From Mytilus trossulus (taxonomy: Eukaryota > Mollusca > Bivalvia > Mytilida > Mytilidae): 64,000 nucleotides of DNA. The stretch spans positions 55,999,448 through 56,063,447 of the forward strand of contig NC_086383.1 of the NCBI RefSeq assembly GCF_036588685.1, written 5' to 3'. Shown here in pieces: positions 49,601-59,720 of the stretch. Numbering within the stretch: the first letter of the stretch is position 1; every line of letters begins with the position of its first letter. Below the pieces are notes generated by a model. That model was not told the origin of the DNA. It saw only the letters and a list, made by a program, of their open reading frames with translations, and did not search any database. The translations under genes and the position numbers were made by a program.

Positions 49601-51774
49601 GTACATCTCCTGCCAGAAATAATCAATGGAAAAATGGAAAACTTTAAGAAAAAAAAACCAAAAGATTATAAAAAAAAATCCCTCAATTTTTTTTTAACCC
49701 ACCATAGTGAGAGATTACCCCCAAACTCAATCCCAGCCTTGGCTTCTCTTGAAACCAAATGTGTATTCAGACAACACAGCTCAGACAACATCATAGCATT
49801 GTATGATGCAAAAAAAGTTTTTTGGTGGTATGAAAAGAAACAGACATAAACTAACAAAAAACACTGAAATACAGGCTCTTGACTTGAGACAAGCACATAA
49901 AGAATGTGGCAGGTTAACCCTTTCCTCCATAGTGACGCCTTTTGAGGCCACCCCTTTACTCCATAATGATGCCTTTTGATGCCTGTGTAGTACCTCAGTT
50001 GAAACGCTTTGACTACAAAGTGTCTGCAGTAGACGTAATAAAATATGTATCCAATATGAAAAGGAATATCGCAGGAATATCCGACTTTAATTTATTTGAT
50101 GAAATATTTGTTTTTCACAATGCATTAATACTTGAAAGCATATTTTAAGCATTTTTTGCGAATCAAGTATGCCAAAAAAAATCAATGGAGGAAAGGGTTA
50201 AACATGTTTGAGTGCCAACCCTCCCCCTTAATGTCTACTTTTATCAATCAATGCTATACATACCAGGTATAACACCATTTGGAGGTGGAGTTTTCTTCCA
50301 TTCATCACTTCCATCACAACAATCACATATCCCATCATTCACTCTGTTGCTTGGCAACACAATCAGTGCTTGGTGAGGGATCTGTTTCTTACAGTAAAAC
50401 CTACAATATAAAGTTGTATATATATCAAACCACTGAAATTTTTTTGTATGTATGAGTGTGATGGTTTTTCTCCAATAATTACATTTTGTTCAAGAGTTCT
50501 TTTTTTCATCTCATTCTGTATGTCGTATAATATGCTTATCCAAAATTATATTAAATTTTTTCATGTACATGTATGAGTGGGGTTTTTTTATTTAAAAAAA
50601 GCATGTAATCCGACTGATTTACACAATTGGTTCTAACTAAAATGTATTTCAAATTATAGTTTTGCAAATAAGCCTGAGCCTTCCTGTCCATTCCTTACGA
50701 ACATGTTTATACATATATATATATATACAGTGTCTTACTTTCCATCACAGGCTGATGTCCCTGGTTCGTCCGTGTTGTCATCACAGTCACAATAGTCATC
50801 ATTTACTTCAGTGAAAGGGATTTTTTTCTAAAAATAAAAATCATATTTATTTCCATTTATACATTTTAAAATGAAGTAAAATGACAAAGAACATGAAGTA
50901 AAAACAATGTTTTACTTAGAAATAAATAAACATGTACAGAAACTTGACCTGATAAGGTTTGACTTTGACAATATTTGAAAGAGTGATCTCTAGTGATTTG
51001 GGTTGAAAAGAATCTGATTTATTACCATGTTATATATACCAATTCAGGTTAATCCAAAATATTGAATGAGAGAGTCTAGAGTCAGAGTGATTAATCCAAA
51101 ATTGCCCAAATGAGTAAATTATAATTGAAAACACTGATCATTGCTTGTATATTATGCTTTTTAAGAATTGTTTTACATTAATTATCTTATCGGGGCCTTT
51201 TATAGCTGACTATGCGGTATGGGCATTGCTCATTGTTGAAGGCCGTACAGTGACCTATAGATGTTAATGTCTGTGTCATTTTGGTCTTTTGTGGATAGTT
51301 TTCTCATTGGCAATCATACCACATCTTCTTTTTTATAAGAAACAACATATATATTGAGAAGCTTAAGATGCACTGTTTCTTATGTTTAAATTATCAATAG
51401 TTCAGAAACTATGGTAATCATACCTTTGACTGTAGACAGGTAAACAACTTGTTACTGTCAGGATGATATAGTTCAATGTCTTCTGGATTAACACCTCGTA
51501 CATCAACAACTGGGTCCAAATTCAAATGTTCAGGTGCTTTTTGTTCTCTCTGCCTCTTTTTGTCGAATTGTGACGGTTTATCTAAATCACTATCATCATC
51601 AACTTCATCATCGCCATTATCCTCAAACTCATTGATGGCATTCTGTGCTCTCTTTTGAGCAGATGAGTTTAATACTTTGAATGACAATAATTGAAATGAT
51701 ATGAAAATAAGAGCTCCTATTCCAATTAGCAGGAAAATTCTGTTGTAACGGGAGTTCCTGAGGTATCGTGGCAT
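46520..51774 (-). CDS. PRKCSH-like: Glucosidase II beta-subunit-like protein, short membrane-anchored form (six exons)
   Basis: Minus-strand exons 51424-51774, 50739-50827, 50264-50400, 49007-49161, 47734-47973 and 46520-46618 join with GT/AG sites and matching phases (0,2,1,0,0) into 356 residues. Residues 13-31 form one hydrophobic segment after a basic N-terminus (type II anchor rather than a clear signal peptide). An acidic linker (51-66) precedes two LDL-receptor-A-like calcium modules, [14 protein letters not shown] (126-139) and [14 protein letters not shown] (168-181), as in the N-terminal domain of glucosidase II beta. Residues 245-356 form an MRH (mannose 6-phosphate receptor homology) lectin domain, starting DYGPEGIFY and ending FSTPAAC, with likely sugar-binding Q270, R321, E340 and Y346. 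Glucosidase II beta partners the alpha subunit in trimming glucose from ER N-glycans. This protein is shorter than the usual ~500 residues, lacks the long Glu-rich region and has no C-terminal HDEL, so it may be a paralogue. Confidence 0.93.
46772..47006. mobile_element. 235-bp MITE with TTAA target duplication, in intron 5
   Basis: Terminal inverted repeats of at least 36 bp with two mismatches: the left begins AGCCTAAATTAAAATATTG and the right, reverse-complemented, GGCCTAAAATAAAATATTG; both continue TTTGTTTCCCCAATCCC. TTAA flanks both ends (46768-46771 and 47007-47010). The TTAA duplication suggests a piggyBac-mobilised element. Confidence 0.88.
47206..47350 (+). repeat. Dispersed SINE-like repeat, copy 2 (intron 5)
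   Basis: CGGGGCCTTTTAATGCTGAT, GGTATGGGCTTTGCTCATTG, TGTGTCATTTTGGTCTCTTG, GTTGTCTCATTGGCAATCAT, CACATCTTC. Antisense to the host gene. Closely matches 51191-51337. Confidence 0.75.
47734..47973 (-). CDS. PRKCSH-like: Glucosidase II beta-like, exon 5 (MRH domain, first part)
   Basis: Acceptor ATATTTCAG, donor GTAAGT. Encodes 80 residues from [16 protein letters not shown] to [10 protein letters not shown], including YEYQVCPF with the candidate mannose-contacting Gln and GIGR with the candidate Arg. Sequence upstream of the acceptor is open in this frame but has no family similarity. Confidence 0.94.
49007..49161 (-). CDS. PRKCSH-like: Glucosidase II beta-like, exon 4 (linker helix)
   Basis: Acceptor ATTTTCAG, donor GTAAAC. 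Residues 193-244 hold a Cys pair (CEDLC) and a Lys/Glu-rich helix, at the place where longer family members have a long coiled coil and Glu-rich region. Confidence 0.9.
49191..49343. mobile_element. hAT-type MITE (153 bp), in intron 3
   Basis: CAGGGGCGGATCCAG starts the element and TGATCCGACTCTG ends it. Inner sequence shares the GGGGGTTCCAAC and CATTCAAATGCATTGAT words with 32597-32728 in inverted orientation. The right terminus is decayed and the flanks (ATAAT, ATTAT) only weakly resemble a target duplication. Confidence 0.72.
49918..50197. mobile_element. 280-bp piggyBac-type MITE with TTAA target duplication, in intron 3
   Basis: Begins CCCTTTCCTCCAT and ends ATGGAGGAAAGGG, a perfect 13-bp inverted repeat, flanked by TTAA at 49914-49917 and 50198-50201. 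Next to the left end, CTCCATAGTGACGCCTTTTG is followed by a diverged tandem copy CTCCATAATGATGCCTTTTG. The 68-codon frame inside has no domain support. CCC termini with TTAA are typical of piggyBac elements. Confidence 0.9.
50264..50400 (-). CDS. PRKCSH-like: Glucosidase II beta-like, exon 3 (second LDLa-like module)
   Basis: Acceptor ATTGTAG, donor GTATGT. Residues 147-192 contain [20 protein letters not shown] followed by [14 protein letters not shown]. Confidence 0.92.
50739..50827 (-). CDS. PRKCSH-like: Glucosidase II beta-like, exon 2 (first LDLa-like module)
   Basis: The acceptor ends TTTCTAG... as TAG before 50827; donor GTAAGA follows 50739. Residues 118-146 contain [20 protein letters not shown], then G-T-S-A-C. 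Confidence 0.92.
51191..51337 (+). repeat. Dispersed SINE-like repeat, copy 3 (intron 1 of the glucosidase II beta-like gene)
   Basis: CGGGGCCTTTTATAGCTGAC, GCGGTATGGGCATTGCTCAT, GGCCGTACAGTGACCTATAG, CATTGGCAATCATACCACAT. Best preserved copy in the window. Confidence 0.78.
51424..51774 (-). CDS. PRKCSH-like: Glucosidase II beta-like, exon 1 (anchor and acidic linker)
   Basis: ATG at 51772-51774 opens [20 protein letters not shown]. The donor is GTATGA after 51424. It encodes residues 1-117 and ends in the conserved [11 protein letters not shown]...FTCLQSK lead-in to the first calcium module. Confidence 0.92.
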
Positions 51775-52055
51775 ATTGACCTCTGTGACATGGTCTCTCT
51801 CTATATATGTACAATATACATTAGTATTCCCTGGTCTTTTTCATTTTTGTCTTGAATACAGTCTGGAAATGAAACGAAAGAAATTTCTTGTATTCTAATG
51901 TACAAAAAATGTACAATTAATCGATCACTTTATTACCTTTTTAGTAATGTACTTCACAGAAAAAGTTTGTAAATATAGAATAATACACATGATACATGGC
52001 AAAATCTGTCTCGCATCACGCCATGAGTGATTATTAGTTGAGTGGTGATACAGCA

Positions 52056-53587
52056 TATATATGTTACAGTGAATTTGTATAATCAGGGATTATCTAGAAT
52101 TCCTGATTTTTCAGGGAATATGTAGAATCACTAAAATCATTAGTAAATATATATAATCCGTGAAAATGACCAGTGATTTTACATAATCACTGAACATTTT
52201 AATAATTATTCTACAAATTTCCTAATATGATTTCAGGGATTATGAATAATTAAATGGTCCTTTGTTTGATAAACAAAATGAATATAGACAAATAATAATT
52301 TAAAGTTTCTTTCATTTTCCTTTCCAGATGAAATAATATCGTCAAATTGATATTCATGCTCTATTTGTAAATCCACAAGCATGTTATTTGTTTTAATGAA
52401 TGGCTATTATTTATTTTGAATGTATTGAACCATAAAACTAATTTTTGACTCTTCACATTCAATAATCCGCGAAGCGGATTATGTAAAATGTGAAGAGTCA
52501 AAAATTAGTTTTATGGTTCAATAAAATCAAAATAAATTATTGCCATTCATTATAAATAAATTTTTATCAAAAATAATACTCAAAGAACTTTTTTATATTA
52601 TTTATCTTGACAATAACAACGTACACACATGTTGGCGTATGAATACACAAGGTCAGAGTGGGCGTGTCACCATCAAAATTAATAACATTGATAATAAAAC
52701 TAATAATTTTAACCAATCAGAAGACAGTAAATACACAAAATTTATTTATATACATATATGTAAAGCAAATGGTGAAGTAGATTATGGAACAACTGTTTTG
52801 TGTGTATCTTTTTTGTTCAAAGAACAGTTTGCATGAAATTCAAACTGTGAGAATTGAGGCATCTAAATGTATAAAAAAACAGGCAGAACTTGGGATTGAC
52901 AAATAGAACAAACTTTAAGAGGAAGCTTGCATATTCTCATAGCAATTCGACAGGATAAAAAGAAAAGGAAAACCCAAAAAACATAATGGCAATTCTTAAA
53001 AAAGGATATTGCCTGATCACAAAACAATTGGTATCTTTATCTTTCTTTTCGAACCAGTTCAAGGTTGCAAAATCCCATTTATTTATTTTTATTTTATTTT
53101 TTTTGGGGGGGGGGGGCCTTCGTATGATTTTACTGAACTTTTTATTTCTCTTAGGTGGTTGTTAAAATCTGATTCGATATGTGCAGGGAAAGGATTTTTA
53201 AAATGTGGATATTGTGGTTAAAATAGATGTGAAGCATTTTTTTTTAATATATATTATGTTGAACATTTTAATATAGTGTGCCTAACTTTAAAAAAAAATG
53301 AATTGATCATTTTGATATATTGTTACAACTTTTGTTATGATGTTTTTATGTGATTTTATAGAATAAATTATTTTAATTTTTATCAACTTTCTTTATAAAT
53401 ACAACTATTTCTTCATTTCAGTTATTATGTAGAATCCCCGACGTTTTTTCTAGTGATTATACATAATCTCTGAAAATTTCAGGGATTCTACATAATCACT
53501 AAACTAGCCAGTGATTCTACATAATCCCTGAAAATTTTAGGGATTCTACATAATCACTAATTATACAAATTCACTGTAACATATATA
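52056..53587. mobile_element. ~1.5 kb inverted-repeat element with subterminal repeat arrays (E1)
   Basis: The left end TATATATGTTACAGTGAATT followed by TGTATAAT is mirrored at the right end. Inside both ends lie several copies, in both orientations, of words such as AGTGATTCTACATAATC and TCAGGGATT (52090-52250 and 53420-53560). Ends sit in TA-rich flanks, so the target duplication is ambiguous (TA or TATA). No transposase frame is present; the 98-codon frame at 52540-52836 is not recognised. The interior contains a large palindrome. Confidence 0.72.
52395..52551. repeat. 157-bp near-perfect palindrome (foldback)
   Basis: The left arm starting AATGAATGGC and the right arm ending GCCATTCATT pair over ~70 bp with few mismatches. 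They include ATTTTTGACTCTTCACATT with its complement and a GC-rich centre ATAATCCGC-GAA-GCGGATTAT. It lies within element E1. Confidence 0.88.
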
Positions 53588-54533
53588 CGATACAGATTGT
53601 ACTATGTATTTATCTGTTTATCATATATTTTAACAAAATCAGCTTTGTGATATACATGATATACAATGTTTAAGAAGACAACCAATTGATTATGATGTTG
53701 GAGTCTGGCAGATTAAAGAAATAAATATTCTGACCCCCATTCAGGTGGAAAAAATAATCTGGTCTTATCACACATAAAAATAACTATTCTGACCCCAAAT
53801 ACTTAAATTCAATTAATCATTTACAAAGGTAATTTTTATATATACATGTATACATCAACAGAAAATCTGGAAAGAAGTATTGTCAGTGGTTGTTTTGAAG
53901 CATAACAACCACTGAGATAATAAAGTGGTCGATCATTATCAAAATATTTATATGGGGACGAAGATCGAAGTCCCCTATTACAGTAGAAAAAATCAATAAA
54001 AAAGAAAAAAAGAAAAAAAATCAGGAAAATTTCACGAATTTTTTAATATACTATAGGGAAATCTCATGAATATTGGGGAATATTGTCCTAAGTAGAATTT
54101 TATATTGCACGAGCTTGGGAGCTATTTTAAGAATTATTGCAATAGTGCAATATTGGAATTTATTGCACGCCAACTATTGGTTACTTGCTGTGGGAAATAT
54201 CATATTGCTACACAATAAAGTTTTTAAATATATAGGATTGGAACTCAGAGTTTGCGAAATCTTTTTTTCCCTGGTGGTCCTTGAAGAAAATCTACTGGTC
54301 CTCACTATCAATTCTATTGAAAAATACTAAAATTGTGTCAGTCATATGCAAAAATTTTATGGAAAAATCCTGAGGACTGCCACTTTTCCCGATCTCTGGA
54401 CTCCGAACTAATTTTTGATATTTGTTTTATTTGAAAAAAATGTTGCCTGATGAAAGTGTTTCTTTGATAAAATTGAATATATGCATTTAAACTTAAATAA
54501 CATCATGATAACAACTAAATCCCTAACAACCAT
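53588..54533. other. AT-rich spacer with repeat debris
   Basis: Contains GGGGACGAAGATCGAAGTCCCC near 53955 (split: GGGGAC...GTCCCC) followed by an A-rich tract, and a CTACTGGTCC word near 54290 that also occurs in the hAT-type element just downstream. No gene recognised; the 85-codon plus frame at 54073-54330 has no support. Confidence 0.4.
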
Positions 54534-54539
54534 TTACAA

Positions 54540-55254
54540 CAGGGGTCGAATTTAAGCTTTTTAGTGTACCGCCCAGCTGGACCAGTGGACTTAAAACCTA
54601 CTGGGCCGGCTCATAATTTACTGGTCCTGCAAAAATGACATTCATTTGATAACCACTAAAAGACATGGCAGATGTTTAGTTTCATATCCTCAGCTGCTTA
54701 AAGTCATCTTCTTTATTCCTGTCGATTTTTTTGCTGTTCTGTTTGTTCATGAGCAAATACAAAAATCTTACTTAAAATTTGAAGATCCAAAAATACATTT
54801 ATGATCTAGTTCTGTCACTGCAAATTGTTCTCATGTTTTACAATGCATTACATTTAATACATTTGTACGATCGTCTTTACAATTTAACCATTTGAGATCT
54901 TTTTCCCAGGATATTTTATATTTACGTATCCTTTTGTTAGTTTGAATAATCTTCCTTTTGAATGTCGCTTAATTTATTAATTTGTGTTGCCTGGCGTTTA
55001 AACTCCATCCAAAAAATTTCCACATTTTATGTTGTTGTGTAGTGCGCTCATAAATCTGAGATATCAATTAAATACTTTTAAAATACAATGTAGTACCCTC
55101 TGTACCCTAAAAATAAATAATTTCTCAGGTTTATTTTTTTTTGTGAACAAACCAAGATAGAGATGCAATCAGTGATTTTAACGAAAAATTTCTACTGGTC
55201 CGCTGAACCACCAGCTGACACAATCCACCGGTCCAGCGCCAATTGAGACCCCTG
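54540..55254. mobile_element. 715-bp hAT-type non-autonomous element with TTACAA target duplication
   Basis: Begins CAGGGGTCGAATT and ends AATTGAGACCCCTG, and TTACAA flanks both sides (54534-54539 and 55255-55260). Subterminal TACTGGTCC and CCAGCTGG/CCAGCTGA words are repeated near both ends. No transposase frame seen. The 6-bp duplication may be a 5-bp one plus a chance match. Confidence 0.8.
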
Positions 55255-55506
55255 TTACAACAGAACCAAAATCAAAAACATTACAGTATTTCAGTTTCTT
55301 TTTTTTCAACAAATATGTAAGTTACAAAAAATTCATACAGACTTTGTCCCCATTCACAGGTAATGCCTGTGGCTGCCTCATATTATTTTCGTGGATACAA
55401 ACTTTGATTTTGAATTGATTTTTTTGATTTTTTTTTTGTGAATAGAAGATTACTTTAAATATATATTGTTTTGAAGTTGCAGTAAATTGGTATTAACAAC
55501 AATGTA

Positions 55507-56055
55507 ATTTGTATATAAAGTCACTGGTATGCTGTGTTTACCGACTTTACTAAACTCTACATATATATATACAACTCATCTAAACATCAACCCAACAATG
55601 TTAGATCTGTAAATTTGCTTTCGCAAGTTTTTGGTTCTTCCCAATGCTACTGTGATATCGTGACACCAAATCGCCTGCACTGCAGCCGTCCCGCTAGACC
55701 ACACGACCACTTAGGCTCTACAAAAAATAGAGCTTTCGCTGGCCGTACATGTATGTTACCTTTCCTCGTCAGTTTTAATCTAGCGGCGTACTACAGTACA
55801 TGATATATAAGGCATGAAGATGTTTTTGTTACAGATCATCCGGAGGGAAAATATGATACAAGCCCAAACGAAAAAATATAAAACTACGTTCAAACCTAAA
55901 ATAATTTGTGTTGGATAAAAACTGCAATTTTTATACGTGTGCATGTAAAACAAATTTCGTTGTAGAAGGTTCTAAAAACAGCACAAACAACATTTTCCAA
56001 AAGACCAAAAAAGTGAATTTGTATATAAAGTCACTGATATGCTGTGTTTACCGAA
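55507..56055. repeat. Direct repeat pair of ~45 bp, about 505 bp apart
   Basis: AATTTGTATATAAAGTCACTG followed by TATGCTGTGTTTACCGA (split here) occurs near 55507 and near 56014 with one mismatch. The pair brackets the SINE at 55561-55720, so it may be a segmental duplication or the ends of a larger insertion. Confidence 0.7.
55561..55720 (-). mobile_element. tRNA-derived SINE, B box missing
   Basis: On the minus strand: GTGGTCGTGTGGTCTAGCGG with an excellent pol III A box TGGTCTAGCGG (55691-55701), then GGCGATTTGGTGTCACGATA, TTGGGAAGAACCAAAAACTT and GCGAAAGCAAATTTACAGAT, ending GATGTTTAGATGAGTTGTAT. In the expected position after CAGTAGCAT there is no GGTTCGAATCC B box; the sequence jumps to TGGGAAGAACC. 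It is therefore likely a dead copy. The 89-codon plus frame across it is incidental. Confidence 0.7.
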
Positions 56056-56112
56056 TGCGGGTCCGTCCACCCTGATTCTGGTTCGCCCTAGTTTTTACGT
56101 GTATATTTATAA

Positions 56113-57732
56113 ATATATGTAACACTCCCAAATGTGTCCTGTCCCCCAAACGTGTCCGATTCCCCAAACGTGTCTATTCTCCCTAAACGTGTCCGTAATA
56201 TTCAATATTCCCCAAACGTGTCTGATTTTATAACCCCCAAACGTGTCCGATAATTGTTATTCGCCAAAATGTGTCCTCTATTTAACGCCAGGACGTCTCA
56301 CGTCTTTTAGCGCTAATACATGAATAAAATCAATAACGTTTACGGCAATTCTATAATGAGGGACACAGTTGATAAAATGATCATTTATTAGTATTAGTTG
56401 GTTCAATGCCGGTTGTTATTACAACTTTAATCTGTAACATATAAATCGACTTTTGACTGAAATTTCTTATATTCCAGTTGCAAGTATTATGCTCGTTTAG
56501 AGCGCACATACATGTACAAACAATTCTAGTTCAGTTGTATTAAGCGTTTTCAATAGGATAACACCAAATTAAATTCAAATATAATATATTCAGGTTAAAC
56601 TATGCCTATACATATTGTTTAAAGATGTCAGTCTTATTTACAAAGCTTGTATTAACAATAACACAAACAAAGCAAGCAAGCCAAACAAAGTTTTAATTTG
56701 CAAGCATTAGGAAATCAGCTGTAATCCGCGAATACTGCACGGTAGGATTTTAAAAGAATTGATTGACTTCCTTTTTTTCAACAGTTCTGATATTTTAAAA
56801 GATATTCAAATCATAAACTGGTTATCAGGTATTTTAATAAATTTTAGATTTCCAGCATCACTACTAAAGTGAAGACGTAACAAACAAGAGTCATAAGTCT
56901 AGTGCCAAATATTTCATGCATTATTTGAACGATATCATATAAACAAAAAATACTATACATAAGTTTTATTATCATACCGGGGATTTACATGATTTAGGAT
57001 TGGGCCTAAATTTGTTTACGATTATTCGGGATAAACCTTAGTTAAACTTAAAAATCGAAAGAGCCAGTAAAGACCTATTTTGTTAAAAACTTCACTAAGA
57101 AACTATTTGATTCTCTCAAAAAATTGGAAAAAAGCTCTAAAAATTATAAACTGGTAGTAAGGTTTTTTATTATGAACTTTTAGTTTCGAGCATCACTTAA
57201 ATACACGCAAACAAGAGACATTACTTCCAGTGGCAAATATTTCATGCATGGACAGGACGACAATATACTTTGGATAAGTTATATAATGAGATGCGGAAGA
57301 ATATTTGCCGGAACTCTTGGATTGTACCTTAATTATTCCGGGAATTTGGGATTAGGCCTAAATGAATTGTGTACAGTTATAAGAATTTACACTTTACGGT
57401 TTTTAGGTATCTACACTAATCGTAACTTGTAAAAAAAAATTTGGAGCGGTAAAGCACAGTTTTATTTTTACGGAATATCAGTGTAACAATCTTTTAGTTC
57501 CCTTTGTATCATAGGACAAGTTTGGGGGATTGGGCACGTTTGACAGACTGGGCACGTTTGGGTGTTTATTAAAAAATGGACACGTTTAGGCGTTTAAATA
57601 AAACAAATGACACGCTTTGACGCCCTTTTTACAACTAGACATGTTTTGCAATACAGTGACATCGATGTGGACACGTTTGGGAGTATCGGACACGTTTGGG
57701 GGGAAGGACACGTTTCTGAGTGTTACATATAT
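56113..57732. mobile_element. ~1.6 kb inverted-repeat element with CCCAAACGTGTCC subterminal arrays (E2)
   Basis: The left end ATATATGTAACACTC and the right end GAGTGTTACATATAT are exact inverted repeats. The left arm (56125-56275) carries about seven copies of CCCAAACGTGTCC; the right arm (57515-57715) carries about eight copies of the complement GGACACGTTTGGG. The interior holds two diverged copies of a ~333-bp sequence (starting at ATAAACTGGT near 56814 and 57146), each with a CAAATATTTCATGCAT core. No transposase. Organisation matches E1. Confidence 0.8.
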
Positions 57733-58007
57733 ACTAGAACACACCTGTGATATCGCTGGTCCGTGACTGAATTAAAGTATATAACTATGCGCAAGACTTA
57801 TTTTTGTATTAGTATTGTCATCTGATAAAGTCATGCCGATTATAAGATAGTTATCACAGTTTTCTCTGCTTTCAAATCTTTCTGTTTGAACCCGTCTAAC
57901 TGAAACTTATTTGTAAATCTTACTTTGCTGAACATTATTGCTGTTTACAGTTTATCTCTATCTATAATAATTTTCAATATAATAACCAAAAACATCAAAT
58001 TTTTTCA
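57733..58007. other. Unique left flank of the 3.0 kb duplication
   Basis: No gene seen. ACTTATTTTTGTATTAGTATT near 57800 (20 bases of it: CTTATTTTTGTATTAGTATT) resembles a stretch at 58165-58190 inside the duplicated segment, so related sequence extends past the duplication edge. Confidence 0.4.
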
Positions 58008-58604
58008 ATTATTGGTAATATTAATTATTTGGAAAACAAAAGGTCCTGGGATGGAGTATTTTTTTAAACAACAGCATTGTCCTATATTAGTTATAAATAA
58101 AGTTGAATTCTTTGATTCGCTGTTTAACGTCATGCCCTCTAACAAATTGAAAACTGTACCTATACGCCTTATTTTTTGTATTCGTATTGTTATCTTATAA
58201 AGTCTTACTGATTAAAATACTACAATAGGTAACAATTTGACAATTTAGTAGTGTCAACCCTGTGATTATGACCCGTGTATATAGCATATCCTGAATACAT
58301 GGTTTGGTGGTGCGCCTGTCAAATGCGGAACTTACAGATAAGGTAATAGAGGTATTTACACTTGTATGCAAATTTGTCCGCCATTACATAACATCACACA
58401 GGTTCCTGTAAACTTTCACTTCATAATTCAAAATATTTGACGTCACAACTAAAAAGTGATTGTTGCTTGACGTCAAAAGGTTATTCGGAGGTGATATAAG
58501 GTCATTCGGAGGCAAAATACAGCTAAATACCAAAAGTGTAAATACATTTATAGGTAACAGATGAATATACTATTGGTATCGGACTCGACCCGAACTTCTT
58601 AATT

Positions 58605-58790
58605 TTTGGCAATATTAATTACGTGGAAAACAAAAGTGCCTGGAGTGGTGTAATTTTTAATCTACACCTTTGTACTTTATTAGTTATATTTAAAGTTGAA
58701 TTCTTTGATTCGTCGTTTTTACGTGATGACGGCTGACAAATTTGGACCTCGTAATTTTAGTATCCTATTATAGATACAAACTTTCTCCCC
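58605..58790 (+). repeat. Diverged internal repeat of the 3.0 kb segment
   Basis: TTGGCAATATTAATTACGTG, GAAAACAAAAGTGCCTGGAG and AAAGTTGAATTCTTTGATTC match 58008-58200 (TTGGTAATATTAATTATTTG and so on) with moderate divergence. The older repeat predates the recent 3.0 kb duplication. It recurs at about 61602-61787. Confidence 0.75.
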
Positions 58791-59361
58791 TTTCAGATGT
58801 TACGTCTGCCTCTTTAAAGTGCTTTAATGTTTTGGAAAACGTTACATGACATTACTTACTAATTAATCATTTGGGCTATGGTTAGGTAGGCCAGTTAAGA
58901 TTTAGGATAGATATACAATGTATCGTAGCTAGTTCCACGAAACAGGAAGTTGTTCCTATGGGCGCAGACATTTTCGGATCACGTGACTAACCGGTGAGTT
59001 CGGCCTAAAACATGGAAGTAACGTAAAAATTACGTGTTCAAAATTTATATCTCCGAAAAGGCTATATAATAATTGAAAATTGAAGCGAATTTCAAGGGTT
59101 TATAGAAAAAAGTCTATATTTGAGATTAAAAGATTTTTTCTATTCAATGCATTTTCAACAACAACTTGAAAATTAGAGAACAAAAACAAATATATATCTA
59201 TGTGAAAAAATAATTTTCTTTTGTCATACTATAGCAAGTATAAAAAGGCCCCCATATATTGATATATGTAAACTCAAAACTAACCGATCAGTTTTCAGTA
59301 AATTTAAACTAAGTGCCCATTCCGTAGCAATTGAAAGCCGGGGGGGGGGGGGGGGGGGGGG

Positions 59362-59720
59362 CGAGTTATACCAACTGAAAGAAGTAAACGCATTTGCCTA
59401 TCCTGTAACAGGCAAGAATTTGAGGATGAATATCATTTCTTCTCAATCTGTCCATGCTATTCATCATTGAGGGATACCTATATACAAAATATTAATAAAA
59501 ATCTTAATTTCAATTTTATTAAATTGCAGTCAGCAGCTCTATAACACGGTCTGAAGCATTGACTGCACTTTTAAATTATAATGGCAGTCTACCAGTCATT
59601 TTAAAATTCACCATAAAGTATATTAGTGATTGTTTTTTTATTGTTACATCCCAGCTCCCTTTTTCTAACAGGGGTGACCAGAGCCGGCTTGAGTTCAGTT
59701 CTTTGTTTTGAATGCTTTCT
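59362..59720 (+). pseudogene. LINE reverse transcriptase C-terminal relic, copy 1
   Basis: Frame 59362-59544 reads VIPTERSKRICLSC, then EFEDEYHFFSICPCYSSLRD. The CxxC...EDE-HF-x-CP-Y--LR pattern is the zinc-knuckle-like tail found at the C-terminus of many animal non-LTR retrotransposon polymerases. A stop at 59542-59544 interrupts it, and the reading continues in another frame as SEALTALLNYNGSLPVILKF, so there is a frameshift. No RT domain remains upstream; a poly-G run abuts it. Confidence 0.72.

Noticed and set aside
52540..52836. 98-codon plus-strand frame inside element E1
   Set aside because: Composition is that of AT-rich random sequence, it begins inside the palindrome arm, and it has no recognisable transposase motif.
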